Source: Amycolatopsis solani
GTDB lineage: Bacteria > Actinomycetota > Actinomycetes > Mycobacteriales > Pseudonocardiaceae
Length of the DNA: 64,000 bases
Reading direction: 5' to 3'
NCBI RefSeq assembly: GCF_033441515.1
Contig: NZ_JAWQJT010000002.1
Span: 1,674,001-1,738,000, forward strand
In this document: positions 51,721-60,426 of the stretch, piece after piece
Layout of the letters: the number at the start of each line of letters is the position of its first letter
Position numbering within the stretch: position 1 is the first letter of the stretch
Translations under genes and position numbers: made by a program
Notes under the pieces: generated by a model
The model's input: the letters and a program-made list of their open reading frames with translations, nothing else
Told to the model about the DNA's origin: nothing
Database searches by the model: none

Positions 51721-52623
51721 ATGGACGTGTCGAGCGCGAACCTGCGGGTGCTGTGTCAGATCGCCGAGTCCGGCAGCTTCACCGCGGCGGCCGCGCAGCT
51801 GGGCTACACGCAGTCGGCCGTGTCCCGCCAAGCGGTCGCCCTCGAACGCAGCGCGGGAGTCGCGCTGTTCGAGCGCCGGCCCGACGGAGTACGGCTCACC
51901 CGGCCCGGGCTCACCCTGCTGCGCCACGCCCGGACGATTCTGGCGTCGGTCGACGCGGCCGGCCGCGACCTCTCCGGCGACGGTCCGCGGACCGAACACG
52001 TACGGCTGGGGATGTTCCTGAGCGCGGGACCCGTGATCCTGCCGGCCACGCTCGCGCGGCTCGGCGCCACCGCGCCGTGGGCCAAGATCACCACCCGCGA
52101 AGGCACGACGCCCGGCTTGGCCCGGGCGCTGCGCACCGGCTCACTCGACCTCGCCGTCCTGACGTCCCGCCCGCCGCACCGCTCCCCCGACGGGGAGACC
52201 CCGCGCTTGCACGTCACCACCGTCCAGGACGCCGAACTCCTCGTGGCGGCCTCGGCGAGCGGCTCGTTCGCCGGGCGCACGGCCGCGCACCTCGACGAGC
52301 TCGTCGACGCTCCCTGGATCGCCGCGCCGTCCTCGAGCTCCGAGCCGCTGCTCGGGGTGTGGCCGGGCCTGCCGGGGCGAGCACGTGTCGTGCACGGCAC
52401 GCGGGACTGGTTGACGAAACTGCACCTGGTCGCCGGCGGGTTCGGTCTCACCACGATCCCGGAAGGCCTGGTGCCGGTCCTGCCCCCGGGCGTGACCGCA
52501 TTGCGTGTCGAGGGCGCCCCGCCCGAGGTTCGCCGGGTGCTGGTGGCCCGCCTGCCCGGCCCCACCACGCCCGCGATCACCGCGGTCACCCACGCGATCG
52601 TGGCGGCCGGCCGGTCGAGCTGA
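51721..52623 (+). CDS. LysR family transcriptional regulator
   Basis: The 300-residue protein has the LysR helix-turn-helix (LRVLCQIAESGSFTAAAAQL, GYTQSAVSRQAVALERSAGVALFERRPDGVRLT broken at the turn) and a type-2 periplasmic-binding-like effector domain. ATG at 51721. Divergent from the dehydrogenase at 50540, its probable target. The 3' end overlaps the convergent flavoprotein gene by 38 bases. Confidence 0.92.
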   Translation: MDVSSANLRVLCQIAESGSFTAAAAQLGYTQSAVSRQAVALERSAGVALFERRPDGVRLTRPGLTLLRHARTILASVDAAGRDLSGDGPRTEHVRLGMFLSAGPVILPATLARLGATAPWAKITTREGTTPGLARALRTGSLDLAVLTSRPPHRSPDGETPRLHVTTVQDAELLVAASASGSFAGRTAAHLDELVDAPWIAAPSSSSEPLLGVWPGLPGRARVVHGTRDWLTKLHLVAGGFGLTTIPEGLVPVLPPGVTALRVEGAPPEVRRVLVARLPGPTTPAITAVTHAIVAAGRSS

Positions 52624-53752
52624 GGCGAAGCTGCGCACTCGCCGGGCCCGGGGCAGCCGGGGCGAACCGTTCCGCGAACCGGGCGGTGAACAGGTCGGCT
52701 CCCTTGCGCTGGATGACGGTTTCCAGCGGGGCCGCGATGGCGCCGCCTTCGGGCCCGGGGAGCTGACCCACGCCGGCTCGGGTGCCCAACGGCAGGAAGA
52801 TCCGCGGAACCGAGCCCGGCTCGTACACGGCTCCGGGCTGCTCACCCCGCAGCTGGGCCCGGATGTTCTCGACGACGACCGGCGCCTGCGTCTGCGCGTG
52901 GGTGGCCATCTTGGCGTCGGGCAGGTCGGCGATGTCGCCGAGCGCGTAGACGTTCCGGTGGCCGGCCACGTTCAGGTGGTCGTCGACCGGAACCGTGCGA
53001 CGCTCGGTGAGCTCCACGAGCGCACCGTCCGCCAGGTAGCCGGTGTTGACCCGCGCGCCGAAGCTGCGGAACCAGATGTCGGCGGTGATCGGCTCGCCGG
53101 TGTCCGTCCGCACCGTGAAGGTCGACTCCGTCGCGGGTTCGACGGGCGGCAGGGTGGTCAGGGACGTGCCGAGACGCAGCTCCACCTCCAGCTCCTCGAG
53201 CTGGCGCCGGAGCTCCTCGCGCACCTCGGGGAGGAAACCGGGAAGGAGCTCGGACGACGGATCGACGACGGTGATGCGCTTGTCCGGCCACACCTCGCGG
53301 ATCTCGCCCGCCAGCTCGAGCCCGACCGGGCCCGCCCCCAGGATCAGCACCCGTCCGGCGCGCCCGAGCTGGGCGTTCGTGACGTGCAGATCCGCCACGG
53401 CCTGGGCCGCGCTGGTATTCGCGTGCCGGGGGTGCGCCGGGTAGGAGTGGCGCGACCCGGTCGCCAGGACGAGGTAGCCGGCGGCAACGCGGCCACCGGT
53501 GGCCAGGGTGACGCCGGTGGCATCGGCCGACGTCACGGTGTCCCGGAGCACGTCGCCGTGTTCGAGCAGGGTGCGGTAGGCGAAGAACGGGTGGTGCGCC
53601 CAGCCGGGCCGCGCCGCCGCCCGCAGCGAAGCCGAGAAGTTGACGAACGCGTCCCGGGGATCGATGAGGGTGACCTTGGCGTCGCCGTCCAAGGACTTCG
53701 CGACGAGGGTGCCGGCATACCCGCCTCCGACGACCACGACTGCTGAGCTCAT
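52586..53752 (-). CDS. NAD(P)/FAD-dependent oxidoreductase (NDH-2/AIF-like)
   Basis: The 388-residue flavoprotein has FAD motif VVVVGGGYAGTLVAKSL at the start, ATGSRHSYP, a second nucleotide motif VLILGAGPVGLELAGEIREV, and the family end NVYALGDIADLPDAKMATHAQTQAPVV. This matches pyridine-nucleotide-disulfide oxidoreductases without a redox disulfide, such as NDH-2-like enzymes. Divergent from a MarR gene with two operator-like repeats between. Confidence 0.9.
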   Translation of the reverse strand: MSSAVVVVGGGYAGTLVAKSLDGDAKVTLIDPRDAFVNFSASLRAAARPGWAHHPFFAYRTLLEHGDVLRDTVTSADATGVTLATGGRVAAGYLVLATGSRHSYPAHPRHANTSAAQAVADLHVTNAQLGRAGRVLILGAGPVGLELAGEIREVWPDKRITVVDPSSELLPGFLPEVREELRRQLEELEVELRLGTSLTTLPPVEPATESTFTVRTDTGEPITADIWFRSFGARVNTGYLADGALVELTERRTVPVDDHLNVAGHRNVYALGDIADLPDAKMATHAQTQAPVVVENIRAQLRGEQPGAVYEPGSVPRIFLPLGTRAGVGQLPGPEGGAIAAPLETVIQRKGADLFTARFAERFAPAAPGPASAQLRLSSTGRPPRSRG

Positions 53753-53776
53753 GCGCTGCCCCTTCCACCGAACCAG

Positions 53777-53818
53777 AGTTGACGCGACAACTCTAACAGA
53801 AGAGTTGAAGTGTCAACT
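53777..53818. promoter_or_regulatory. Two MarR-type operator repeats
   Basis: AGTTGACGCGACAACT (53777-53792) and AGTTGAAGTGTCAACT (53803-53818) are 16-base sites with inverted arms AGTTG/CAACT, 26 bases apart start to start. They fill the gap between the divergent flavoprotein and MarR genes, so the MarR protein probably represses both. Confidence 0.7.
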
Positions 53819-53837
53819 TGGGTGATAAGGTGCCGGG

Positions 53838-54326
53838 ATGGCCGATGCCGCGTCCTTGTCGACGGAGGAATGGGCGTTCTGGGACGCGTGGATGCGGGCT
53901 CAGCGCCTGCTGGCCGGCGAGGTCGACCGGGTCCTCCAGCGCGACTTCGGCATTTCCAAGGCCGAGTTCAGCATCCTGGTGACACTGCGAGCGGTTCCCG
54001 GCGGACGGCTGCGGGTCACCGAGCTGGCCGGCTCGCTCGGCTGGGAGAAGAGCCGCGTCGCGCACCAGCTGACGCGGATGGAGCGTCGTGGCTTGCTCGA
54101 GCGGAGCGAAGCGGGCGCGGCCGGCCGCAGGACCGGGATCGCGCTGAAGCCGTCGGGCGAGGAGGTCGTCGAGCGCGCGATCCGCGGGCACGCCCGCACC
54201 ATCCGCCGGCTCGCCCTCGATCGGCTGTCGGCGGAGCAGATCGCGGCGATCGGCGCGTGGAGCAACGACCTGATCGATCACCTCGCAGCGGCCTCGTCCG
54301 AGCGCGGCGCGGCCGCCGACGCCTGA
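53838..54326 (+). CDS. MarR family transcriptional regulator
   Basis: The 162-residue protein has the MarR arrangement: DAWMRAQRLLAGEVDRVLQR, FSILVTLRAVPGGRLRVTELAG, recognition helix WEKSRVAHQLTRMERRGLLER, and wing GRRTGIALKPSGEEVV. ATG at 53838 with AGGTG upstream. Probably autoregulated through the 16-base repeats just upstream and controlling the divergent flavoprotein. Confidence 0.92.
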   Translation: MADAASLSTEEWAFWDAWMRAQRLLAGEVDRVLQRDFGISKAEFSILVTLRAVPGGRLRVTELAGSLGWEKSRVAHQLTRMERRGLLERSEAGAAGRRTGIALKPSGEEVVERAIRGHARTIRRLALDRLSAEQIAAIGAWSNDLIDHLAAASSERGAAADA

Positions 54327-54456
54327 GATCCCGGCGGTAGACGGGACAAGAATTGTCGACGTGCGCACGCCATCTGGTGTTCGCACGGACTCAAGCACGC
54401 GCGCATAACGTCCGGGGCGCTCGAGAAATCTCCCCGGAAACCTGATGAGGACGATC

Positions 54457-56376
54457 ATGCGCGAAAACCAGGCGGGCCCCAACCGACGGTCCTTCCTGCG
54501 CAACGCGGGGCTGGCCGGTGTCGGCGCGACGGCGCTGGGCGCGCTCGGCGTCACACCGGCCGAAGCGGACCCCGCGGAGACCACGAACCGGGGCGGCGGC
54601 CGGTGGAACCCGGACGGCGAGAGCCGCCAGTTCACCGTCGCCGTCATGCCGGACACCCAGTACCTGTACTGGGGCAGCCAGAACAGCATCAACCCGGAGC
54701 CGCAGGAAGCGTCGCTGCGGTACGTGATCGGCAGCAGCGGCAAACCGGACGCCAACATCGTCTTCCTGGCTCACCTCGGCGACCTGACGCAGGACGCGGA
54801 CGTCACGTCGTTCCAGGCCGTGGACAGGACGTTCAGAATCGCCGACTCGGCCGGCGTCGCCTACAGCGTGCTCGCCGGCAACCACGACGTGTCCGGTGAC
54901 GACACCCGCGGGACCACGCCGTACCTGCAGACGATGGGCCCGCAGCGGTTCCGGCGGCAGAAGTCGTTCCTCGGTTCGGACGCGAGCGGGTACAACACCG
55001 CGCACGTCTTCCGCGCCGCCGGGCGGGAGTGGCTGCTGCTGGCGATGGACTGGCGCACCTCGGCGGCCGGCTTCGCGTGGGCGAACGACGTCATCGAGAA
55101 GCACCCCGAGATGCCGGTGATCCTCACCTGCCACGAGATCGTCGCGCCGACCTACGGCGACGAGGTCTACCCGTACGAATCGGGCGACGCCGAGAACAAC
55201 GCCGAGTTCAGCGGCTACGGGCAGACCGTGTGGGACTCGCTGGTCAAGGACAACGACCAGATCTTCCTCACGCTCAACGGGCACTACTGGCCTTCCGGCC
55301 GCATGACGAAGAAGAACGCCGCCGGCCACGACGTGCACCTGCACATCGCGAACTACCAGAACCGCTACATGAGCGGCGGCGGCATGCTGCGGCTGTACCA
55401 CTTCGACCTGGACCGGAACACGATCGACGTCGAGACGGTTTCGCCGTGGATCCTCGAGAAGGACCCCGCGAAGCGCAACCGCATGGAGGTGCTGGAAGCG
55501 CGGCTCACCACGGCCGTCGACCGGTTTTCGATGCCGTTCGACTTCGAGCAGCGCTTCGCCGGCTTCATCCCGGTTCCGGTCCGCCCGGCGCGCCCGGCGG
55601 GCAAGGTGCTCGTGCCGGGCACGCTGGCGTACTGGCGCTTCGACGGCGTCGGCGCGAACGGCAGCCCGGTCACCGGCACCCAGCGGGTGCGCGACCTGTC
55701 GGGCCGCGGCAACGACCTGACGCTGCAGTCCGTGGCCGGCACCGCCCCGGACGCCCTCACCTGGACCGACGACCACCACCCCGACCAGCCGGGCCACGCC
55801 AGCCTCCGCTTCGCGGGCGGCAAAAGCCCGCTGCACGGTGCGTACCTGACGACGGGCCCCGGCGCGCCGCTGAACACCGAGACGTTCCAGCGCGGCTACA
55901 CGATCGAGACGTTCGTGAAGATCCCGCGCGACTGGGACGGCGGCACCAACGGCAACATGCCGGTCCTGGTCCGCCGCGGCGCGTCCGGGGACGCGGGCAA
56001 GCACGGCAAGAACACCGACCCGAAGGAGCCGGTGGCCCAGCTCATGACCACGAACAACGGCCGTGAGGTCCAGTTCAACTGCTACCCGCTGAGCCAGACC
56101 TACCCGACGACCAACTGGAGCCACGGCTTGGCCGAAGACCAGTGGTGGCACATCGCGGTGGTCAACGACGGCCACCGCACGAAGGTGTACGTCGAGAGTT
56201 CCCCGGTGGCGGACAACCCGTTCACCGACTCGGTCGGAATCGCTTCACTGGGGCTGACCTGGCTCCTGGGCGGCCACGAATACGGCGGCGCGCTGGACAA
56301 CGTGTTCCACGGGTGGATCGGTGACGTGCGGATCGTCGGCCGGGCGTTGCGGACGGACGAGTTCATGACGAAGTGA
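54457..56376 (+). CDS. Tat-exported metallophosphoesterase with C-terminal LamG-like domain
   Basis: ATG at 54457 with GAGGA five bases upstream gives 639 residues (an in-frame ATG lies at 54445). The N-terminus NRRSFLRNAGLAGVGATAL is a twin-arginine signal. The calcineurin-like domain has VAVMPDTQYLYWG, LAHLGDLTQDADV and LAGNHDVSGDD with the metal ligands D, H, GD and GNHD, and a later LTLNGHYWPSG. After about residue 380 a concanavalin/LamG-like domain follows (LAYWRFDG, GYTIETFVKIP, WWHIAVVNDGHRTKVYV). It is likely secreted and acts on phosphoesters outside the cell. Confidence 0.92.
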   Translation: MRENQAGPNRRSFLRNAGLAGVGATALGALGVTPAEADPAETTNRGGGRWNPDGESRQFTVAVMPDTQYLYWGSQNSINPEPQEASLRYVIGSSGKPDANIVFLAHLGDLTQDADVTSFQAVDRTFRIADSAGVAYSVLAGNHDVSGDDTRGTTPYLQTMGPQRFRRQKSFLGSDASGYNTAHVFRAAGREWLLLAMDWRTSAAGFAWANDVIEKHPEMPVILTCHEIVAPTYGDEVYPYESGDAENNAEFSGYGQTVWDSLVKDNDQIFLTLNGHYWPSGRMTKKNAAGHDVHLHIANYQNRYMSGGGMLRLYHFDLDRNTIDVETVSPWILEKDPAKRNRMEVLEARLTTAVDRFSMPFDFEQRFAGFIPVPVRPARPAGKVLVPGTLAYWRFDGVGANGSPVTGTQRVRDLSGRGNDLTLQSVAGTAPDALTWTDDHHPDQPGHASLRFAGGKSPLHGAYLTTGPGAPLNTETFQRGYTIETFVKIPRDWDGGTNGNMPVLVRRGASGDAGKHGKNTDPKEPVAQLMTTNNGREVQFNCYPLSQTYPTTNWSHGLAEDQWWHIAVVNDGHRTKVYVESSPVADNPFTDSVGIASLGLTWLLGGHEYGGALDNVFHGWIGDVRIVGRALRTDEFMTK

Positions 56377-56492
56377 ACCACGGCGGCGTGTGCGCGGCTG
56401 TGCGCGCCTGACATCCCCGTGCCAGCGCCGTGTGCGCGGCCTGCCGCAGCCTGAACCGGTCGCCGAGATCCGGCTGCGGAAGGGGATTTCTC

Positions 56493-58004
56493 ATGCATGA
56501 CGTGGTGATCGTGGGCGCCGGGCCGGTCGGGCTGTTCCTGGCCTGCGAACTGGGCCTCGCGGGCTGCTCGGTCCTGGTTCTCGAGCGGGAGCCCGAGCCC
56601 GGCGCCCCGTGGCGGACGGCCCCGCTGGGGCGGCGCGGCCTGTTCGCCGCTTCGCTCGCGGCGTTCGACCGGCGCGGGCTGCTGGAGCCGCTGCTGGCCG
56701 AGGCCGGCCCCGCGTTCGGCGCCGCCGAAGACGACGACCCGGCTCGGCCGCGCTTCGCGGGGCACTTCGCCGGGATCGCGCTCGACGGGGCCGGCATCGA
56801 CGTCGCCGCCCTGCCGTTCCGGCTGCCCGGCCCGGTGCCGGACGCCGTCATGACCAGTCTCGACACGCTCGAGGCGGTGCTGTCCGAGCGGGCGGCCAAG
56901 CTCGGGGTCGAGATCCGCCGCGGGGTCGCCGTGGACGGCCTCACCCAGCACGACGACGGCGTCGTCGTGCGCGCCGGCGCGCGGGAGTACCCGGCGCGCT
57001 GGGCCGTCGGCTGCGACGGCGGGCGGAGCGCGGTGCGCCGGCTCGCGGGCTTCGAGTTCACCGGCACCGAGCCGCAGTTCACCGGGTACGTCGCACTCGC
57101 GACCATCCCCGACATCGAAAAGCTGAAGCCGGGGTTCACCCCGACCCCGCGCGGCCTGTACCTCCGGATGCCCGCGGACGGGCACATCGGCGTGATGGAC
57201 TTCGACGGCGGCGCGTTCGACCGCTCGCGGGAAGTCACCCGCGAACACCTCCAGGAAGTGCTGCGCCGCGTCTCCGGCACCGACGTGACGGTGACCGAGG
57301 TCCACCTCGCGTCGAGCTACACCGACCGCGCGATGCAGGCGACGACCTACCGGCGGGGCCGCGTCCTGCTCGCGGGCGACGCCGCGCACATCGTGTCGCC
57401 CCTCGGCGGGCAGGGGCTCAACACCGGCATCGGCGACGCGGTCAACCTGGGCTGGAAGCTCGCGGCGAACCTGCGCGGCCACGCGCCGGACGGGCTGCTC
57501 GACACCTACACCCGCGAGCGCCACCCGATCGGGGCTTGGGCGCTCGACTGGACGCGGGCCCAGGTGGCGTCGATGCGGCCGGATCCGCACGCCCAGGCCG
57601 TCCAGAGCGTGCTGCGCGACCTGCTCCGGACCCGGACCGGGACGACCTACGTGTTCGAGAAGCTTTCCGGCATGTCGGCCCGCCACGACCTCGGCGACGA
57701 CCACCCGCTGGCCGGCCGCGTCGCCCCGGACTTCCGGCTGGACGACGGCACGAGCCTCGCCGACCTCATGCGCGACGGCCGGGGTGTCGTCCTCGACTTC
57801 AGCGCCGACCATGACTTGCGCAGTTCCGCGGCGGCTTGGGAAAGCGAGCTGCGGTACGCCGCGGGTATCGCGGAGGACGACCTCGGCTTCGGCGCGGTCC
57901 TGGTCCGCCCCGACGGGGTGGTCGCTTGGGCGGGTGAGGGCGTGCCCGATCGCGGCTCGTTCGAGCGGGCGGCCCGGCGCTGGTTCGGCGGCGCGAGGGT
58001 CTGA
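56493..58004 (+). CDS. FAD-dependent aromatic monooxygenase (PheA/TetX type)
   Basis: The 503-residue class A flavin monooxygenase has the GxGxxG motif DVVIVGAGPVGLFLACEL, a GD motif in RRGRVLLAGDAAHIVSPLGGQGLNTGIGDAVN, and a C-terminal thioredoxin-like extension (DFRLDDGTSLADLMRDGRGVVLDF), as in the rifampicin- and polyketide-type hydroxylases. ATG at 56493 follows GGAAGGGG. No biosynthetic cluster adjoins, so a detoxifying role is possible. Confidence 0.9.
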   Translation: MHDVVIVGAGPVGLFLACELGLAGCSVLVLEREPEPGAPWRTAPLGRRGLFAASLAAFDRRGLLEPLLAEAGPAFGAAEDDDPARPRFAGHFAGIALDGAGIDVAALPFRLPGPVPDAVMTSLDTLEAVLSERAAKLGVEIRRGVAVDGLTQHDDGVVVRAGAREYPARWAVGCDGGRSAVRRLAGFEFTGTEPQFTGYVALATIPDIEKLKPGFTPTPRGLYLRMPADGHIGVMDFDGGAFDRSREVTREHLQEVLRRVSGTDVTVTEVHLASSYTDRAMQATTYRRGRVLLAGDAAHIVSPLGGQGLNTGIGDAVNLGWKLAANLRGHAPDGLLDTYTRERHPIGAWALDWTRAQVASMRPDPHAQAVQSVLRDLLRTRTGTTYVFEKLSGMSARHDLGDDHPLAGRVAPDFRLDDGTSLADLMRDGRGVVLDFSADHDLRSSAAAWESELRYAAGIAEDDLGFGAVLVRPDGVVAWAGEGVPDRGSFERAARRWFGGARV

Positions 58005-58054
58005 TGTGGACTGATCGGCGTCCGGGTCCGCCGGACGCCGGTCAACCGCTCGGA

Positions 58055-58264
58055 TCACCCGGGGTCTGCTCGCTCCAGATCCGCCGCCCCGGCGACGAAT
58101 CGGGCCACCGTCTCGCCGGTCCGAGGATCCGACACCTCGATCTCCCAGGCCTCGCCGTCGTACTTCTCGATCACGTAGCCGATCGAGCCGCCGAGGGCTC
58201 CCTCGCCGGCGAACCGATCCGTCACGAGCCGCACCCGATCGTAGAGTTCGAATTCTTTGGTCAT
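58055..58264 (-). CDS. Small DUF4926-like protein
   Basis: The 69-residue protein from ATG 58264 reads MTKEFELYDRVRLVTDRF, GGSIGYVIEKYDGEAWEIEV and ARFVAGAADLE, the pattern of short DUF4926-type proteins with an SH3-like beta fold. Function unknown. Divergent from the acetyltransferase at 58311. Confidence 0.7.
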   Translation of the reverse strand: MTKEFELYDRVRLVTDRFAGEGALGGSIGYVIEKYDGEAWEIEVSDPRTGETVARFVAGAADLERADPG

Positions 58265-58310
58265 TCGCCGATCCGGAGAAGCCGCGCCGCCAGTCTGCAA
58301 CAGTGGCCTC

Positions 58311-58904
58311 ATGACCGATCACCCGAAGCCTCAGGTAAGGATCGTGCACCTCACCGGCCCGGTGTTCAACGCCCTCGCCCGCGGCGACCTGGCGGCGGCG
58401 AATGCGGTCAGCCCGGTGCCCGTCTCCGCCTACTTCGCCGGCCCGGACTGGCGCGGGGTGTGGCAGGAGCGCAGCAGCCAGGTGGCCGAAGACCCGGCCA
58501 GCGCGGCCTGGGTCACCGGCGTCATCTGGGACCAGCAGCGGCAGCTGGCCGTGGGCCGGGCCGGCTACCACGGGCCTCCCGGCCCGTCGGGAACGGTCGA
58601 GATCGGCTACGCCGTCGAACCGGTCCACCGGCGCCGCGGCTACGCCCGTGCGGCGCTGGAAGCCCTGCTGCGGCGGGCCGCCGACGAGCCGCGCGTGCGC
58701 AGCGTCCGGGTCACCATCCGCCCTGCCAACCTGGCTTCCTACGAGCTGGCGTCGCAGTACGGCTTTGCCGAGATCGGCGAGGACTGGGACGACGAGCACG
58801 GACTGGGCATCGTCTACGAGGTCGCCGCGGGGCAGCTCCAGACATCCGCACGGGCCGCTGAACGCATTGAGGCGGGAACTCCGACACCTCCCGTCGAGGC
58901 GTGA
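58311..58904 (+). CDS. GNAT family N-acetyltransferase
   Basis: The 197-residue protein has the GNAT acetyl-CoA site VEIGYAVEPVHRRRGYARAALEALL (R-R-x-G-x-A pattern), then VRVTIRPANLASYELASQYGFAEIGE. This is the RimJ/RimL-like type that acetylates amines or protein N-termini. Substrate unknown. ATG at 58311. Confidence 0.9.
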   Translation: MTDHPKPQVRIVHLTGPVFNALARGDLAAANAVSPVPVSAYFAGPDWRGVWQERSSQVAEDPASAAWVTGVIWDQQRQLAVGRAGYHGPPGPSGTVEIGYAVEPVHRRRGYARAALEALLRRAADEPRVRSVRVTIRPANLASYELASQYGFAEIGEDWDDEHGLGIVYEVAAGQLQTSARAAERIEAGTPTPPVEA

Positions 58905-59135
58905 GTCCCCCGGACCCGGCCCGGCTCGAACGGGCTGCCACCCCCACCATGCGACGGGCAGGACGCACCGTTACCGGGTAGATGTGCCTTGGGCGGGCTC
59001 GTTGAGATGGTAGGTCGACGGCACTGGCCACAGCCATCGAGTTTCGCCCGTGGTGATACCCGCCGCGGCCGGCGCGCTCTTGTCGAGTCCTACCGCGCCG
59101 GCGTCAACCACCCGCGGCCTGGGACGCCACCGTCG

Positions 59136-60260
59136 TCAGTCCAAGGTGGACCGACCCAGTGCGGTGAGCACCGCGTCGTCCTGGGGGGTGTGGACGCGGC
59201 TGCACAGGACGTCGCGGTAGTGGCGCTGCAGCGGGTTCGCCCGTGTCAGGCCGGGATTCCCGGCCAGGGCGGCAGCTTGCTCGACCGCCTCGATCAGCGC
59301 GCGGGTGGCGAGCACCTTCGCCACCCCTGCGTTCGCCGGTGCTTCAGGGTCGCCCTCGTCGATGCGGCGGGCGAGGCCGAACAGGATCTCCTGCGCGCCC
59401 GTGATGCGTGCGGCGATCTCGCCGACGCCGGTCTGGAACCTCGGCAACGTCGACAGGGGCTTGCCCAAGCCGCTCGGGATGCGGTCGCGCAGGAATCCCG
59501 TGAGCCAGTCCAGTGCGTTGCGGGCCACGCCGAGGTAGAGGGCCGGGAGCGCGAGCTGGAACGCCAAAGCGGCGGGCCGGCGGGTGGTGTCCGGTGTGGA
59601 CAGTCCGGTGGTCGCCTCGGCCGGGACGGGTACGTCGGTGAAGACGACGTCGTGGCTCGCGCTGGCTCGGAGACCCAGGTGGTCCCACGTCGGCTCGATC
59701 GCGATGCCCGGGCTGCCGCTGCGCACGAGGAAACCGCCGACGCGCGGGGACGGCTCGTCGGTCCGGGCCCACACCACCATCCAGCGCAAGCCTTCCGAGC
59801 CGGTCGAGTAGATCTTGCGGCCGGAGAGGCGCCAGCCGTCCGCGGTCCGGCGGGCGATCGTCGCGGGCAGGCCGCCGCGGGTCGGCGAGCCCAGCTCGGG
59901 CTCCACGCGCAACGCGTTGATCAAGACCGGACCGGGTTCGGCGAGCGCTTCGCGGTAGAGGTCTTCCGGCCACGTCGGATCCGCGGCCTCCCCCGCGTGG
60001 ACGAACAACGTCATCGCGGTCACCAGGGCCACCGACGGGTCGCCGCGGCCCAGCTCCGCCAGCAGCCGCGCGGTGTCGAGAACTCCGGCGCCGGGGCCGC
60101 CGTGGCGCGGGTGCACGGTCGTCGTCAGCAGGCCGGCCTCGTGCACCAGGGCGACGCCCTCGTGCGGGAACGTCGCGTCGCGGTCGTGCTCACCGGCGCG
60201 CCCGGCCAGTTTCGCGACGAGGGAAGGCAACGCGGCCAAATCGGGTGGGGGCACGGGCAC
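59136..60260 (-). CDS. Acyl-CoA dehydrogenase-fold flavoprotein (DszC/SfnB-like)
   Basis: GTG at 60260 with GGAGGAAC upstream gives 374 residues. It has the acyl-CoA dehydrogenase domains, LLTTTVHPRHGGPGAGVLDTARLLAELGRGDPSVAL, KIYSTGSEGLRWMVVWARTDEP and a C-terminal helical bundle. It lacks the typical catalytic Glu region and resembles flavin-dependent monooxygenases of the DszC/SfnB group that act on organosulfur compounds. Divergent from an LLM monooxygenase, which supports the sulfur role. Confidence 0.85.
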   Translation of the reverse strand: MPVPPPDLAALPSLVAKLAGRAGEHDRDATFPHEGVALVHEAGLLTTTVHPRHGGPGAGVLDTARLLAELGRGDPSVALVTAMTLFVHAGEAADPTWPEDLYREALAEPGPVLINALRVEPELGSPTRGGLPATIARRTADGWRLSGRKIYSTGSEGLRWMVVWARTDEPSPRVGGFLVRSGSPGIAIEPTWDHLGLRASASHDVVFTDVPVPAEATTGLSTPDTTRRPAALAFQLALPALYLGVARNALDWLTGFLRDRIPSGLGKPLSTLPRFQTGVGEIAARITGAQEILFGLARRIDEGDPEAPANAGVAKVLATRALIEAVEQAAALAGNPGLTRANPLQRHYRDVLCSRVHTPQDDAVLTALGRSTLD

Positions 60261-60426
60261 GAGTTCCTCCGGTTCGCTCGCCGGTCCTGGGGCGGACTTT
60301 AAGGGGGCTCGCCAGACACGACCAGGGCCGTCCACCAAATGGACACCCCGGGATGCCCAATTGACAGCGCACCACCCGGTGCCGTTACCTGGCGGAGCGT
60401 TTCCCCTGCGGCGAAAGGAAAAACCG

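Noticed and set aside
60261..60426. Possible SAM-type riboswitch or Cys leader peptide before the LLM monooxygenase gene
   Set aside because: No riboswitch core could be folded by eye, and no convincing short leader frame with Cys codons before a terminator was found. A covariance-model search would settle it.
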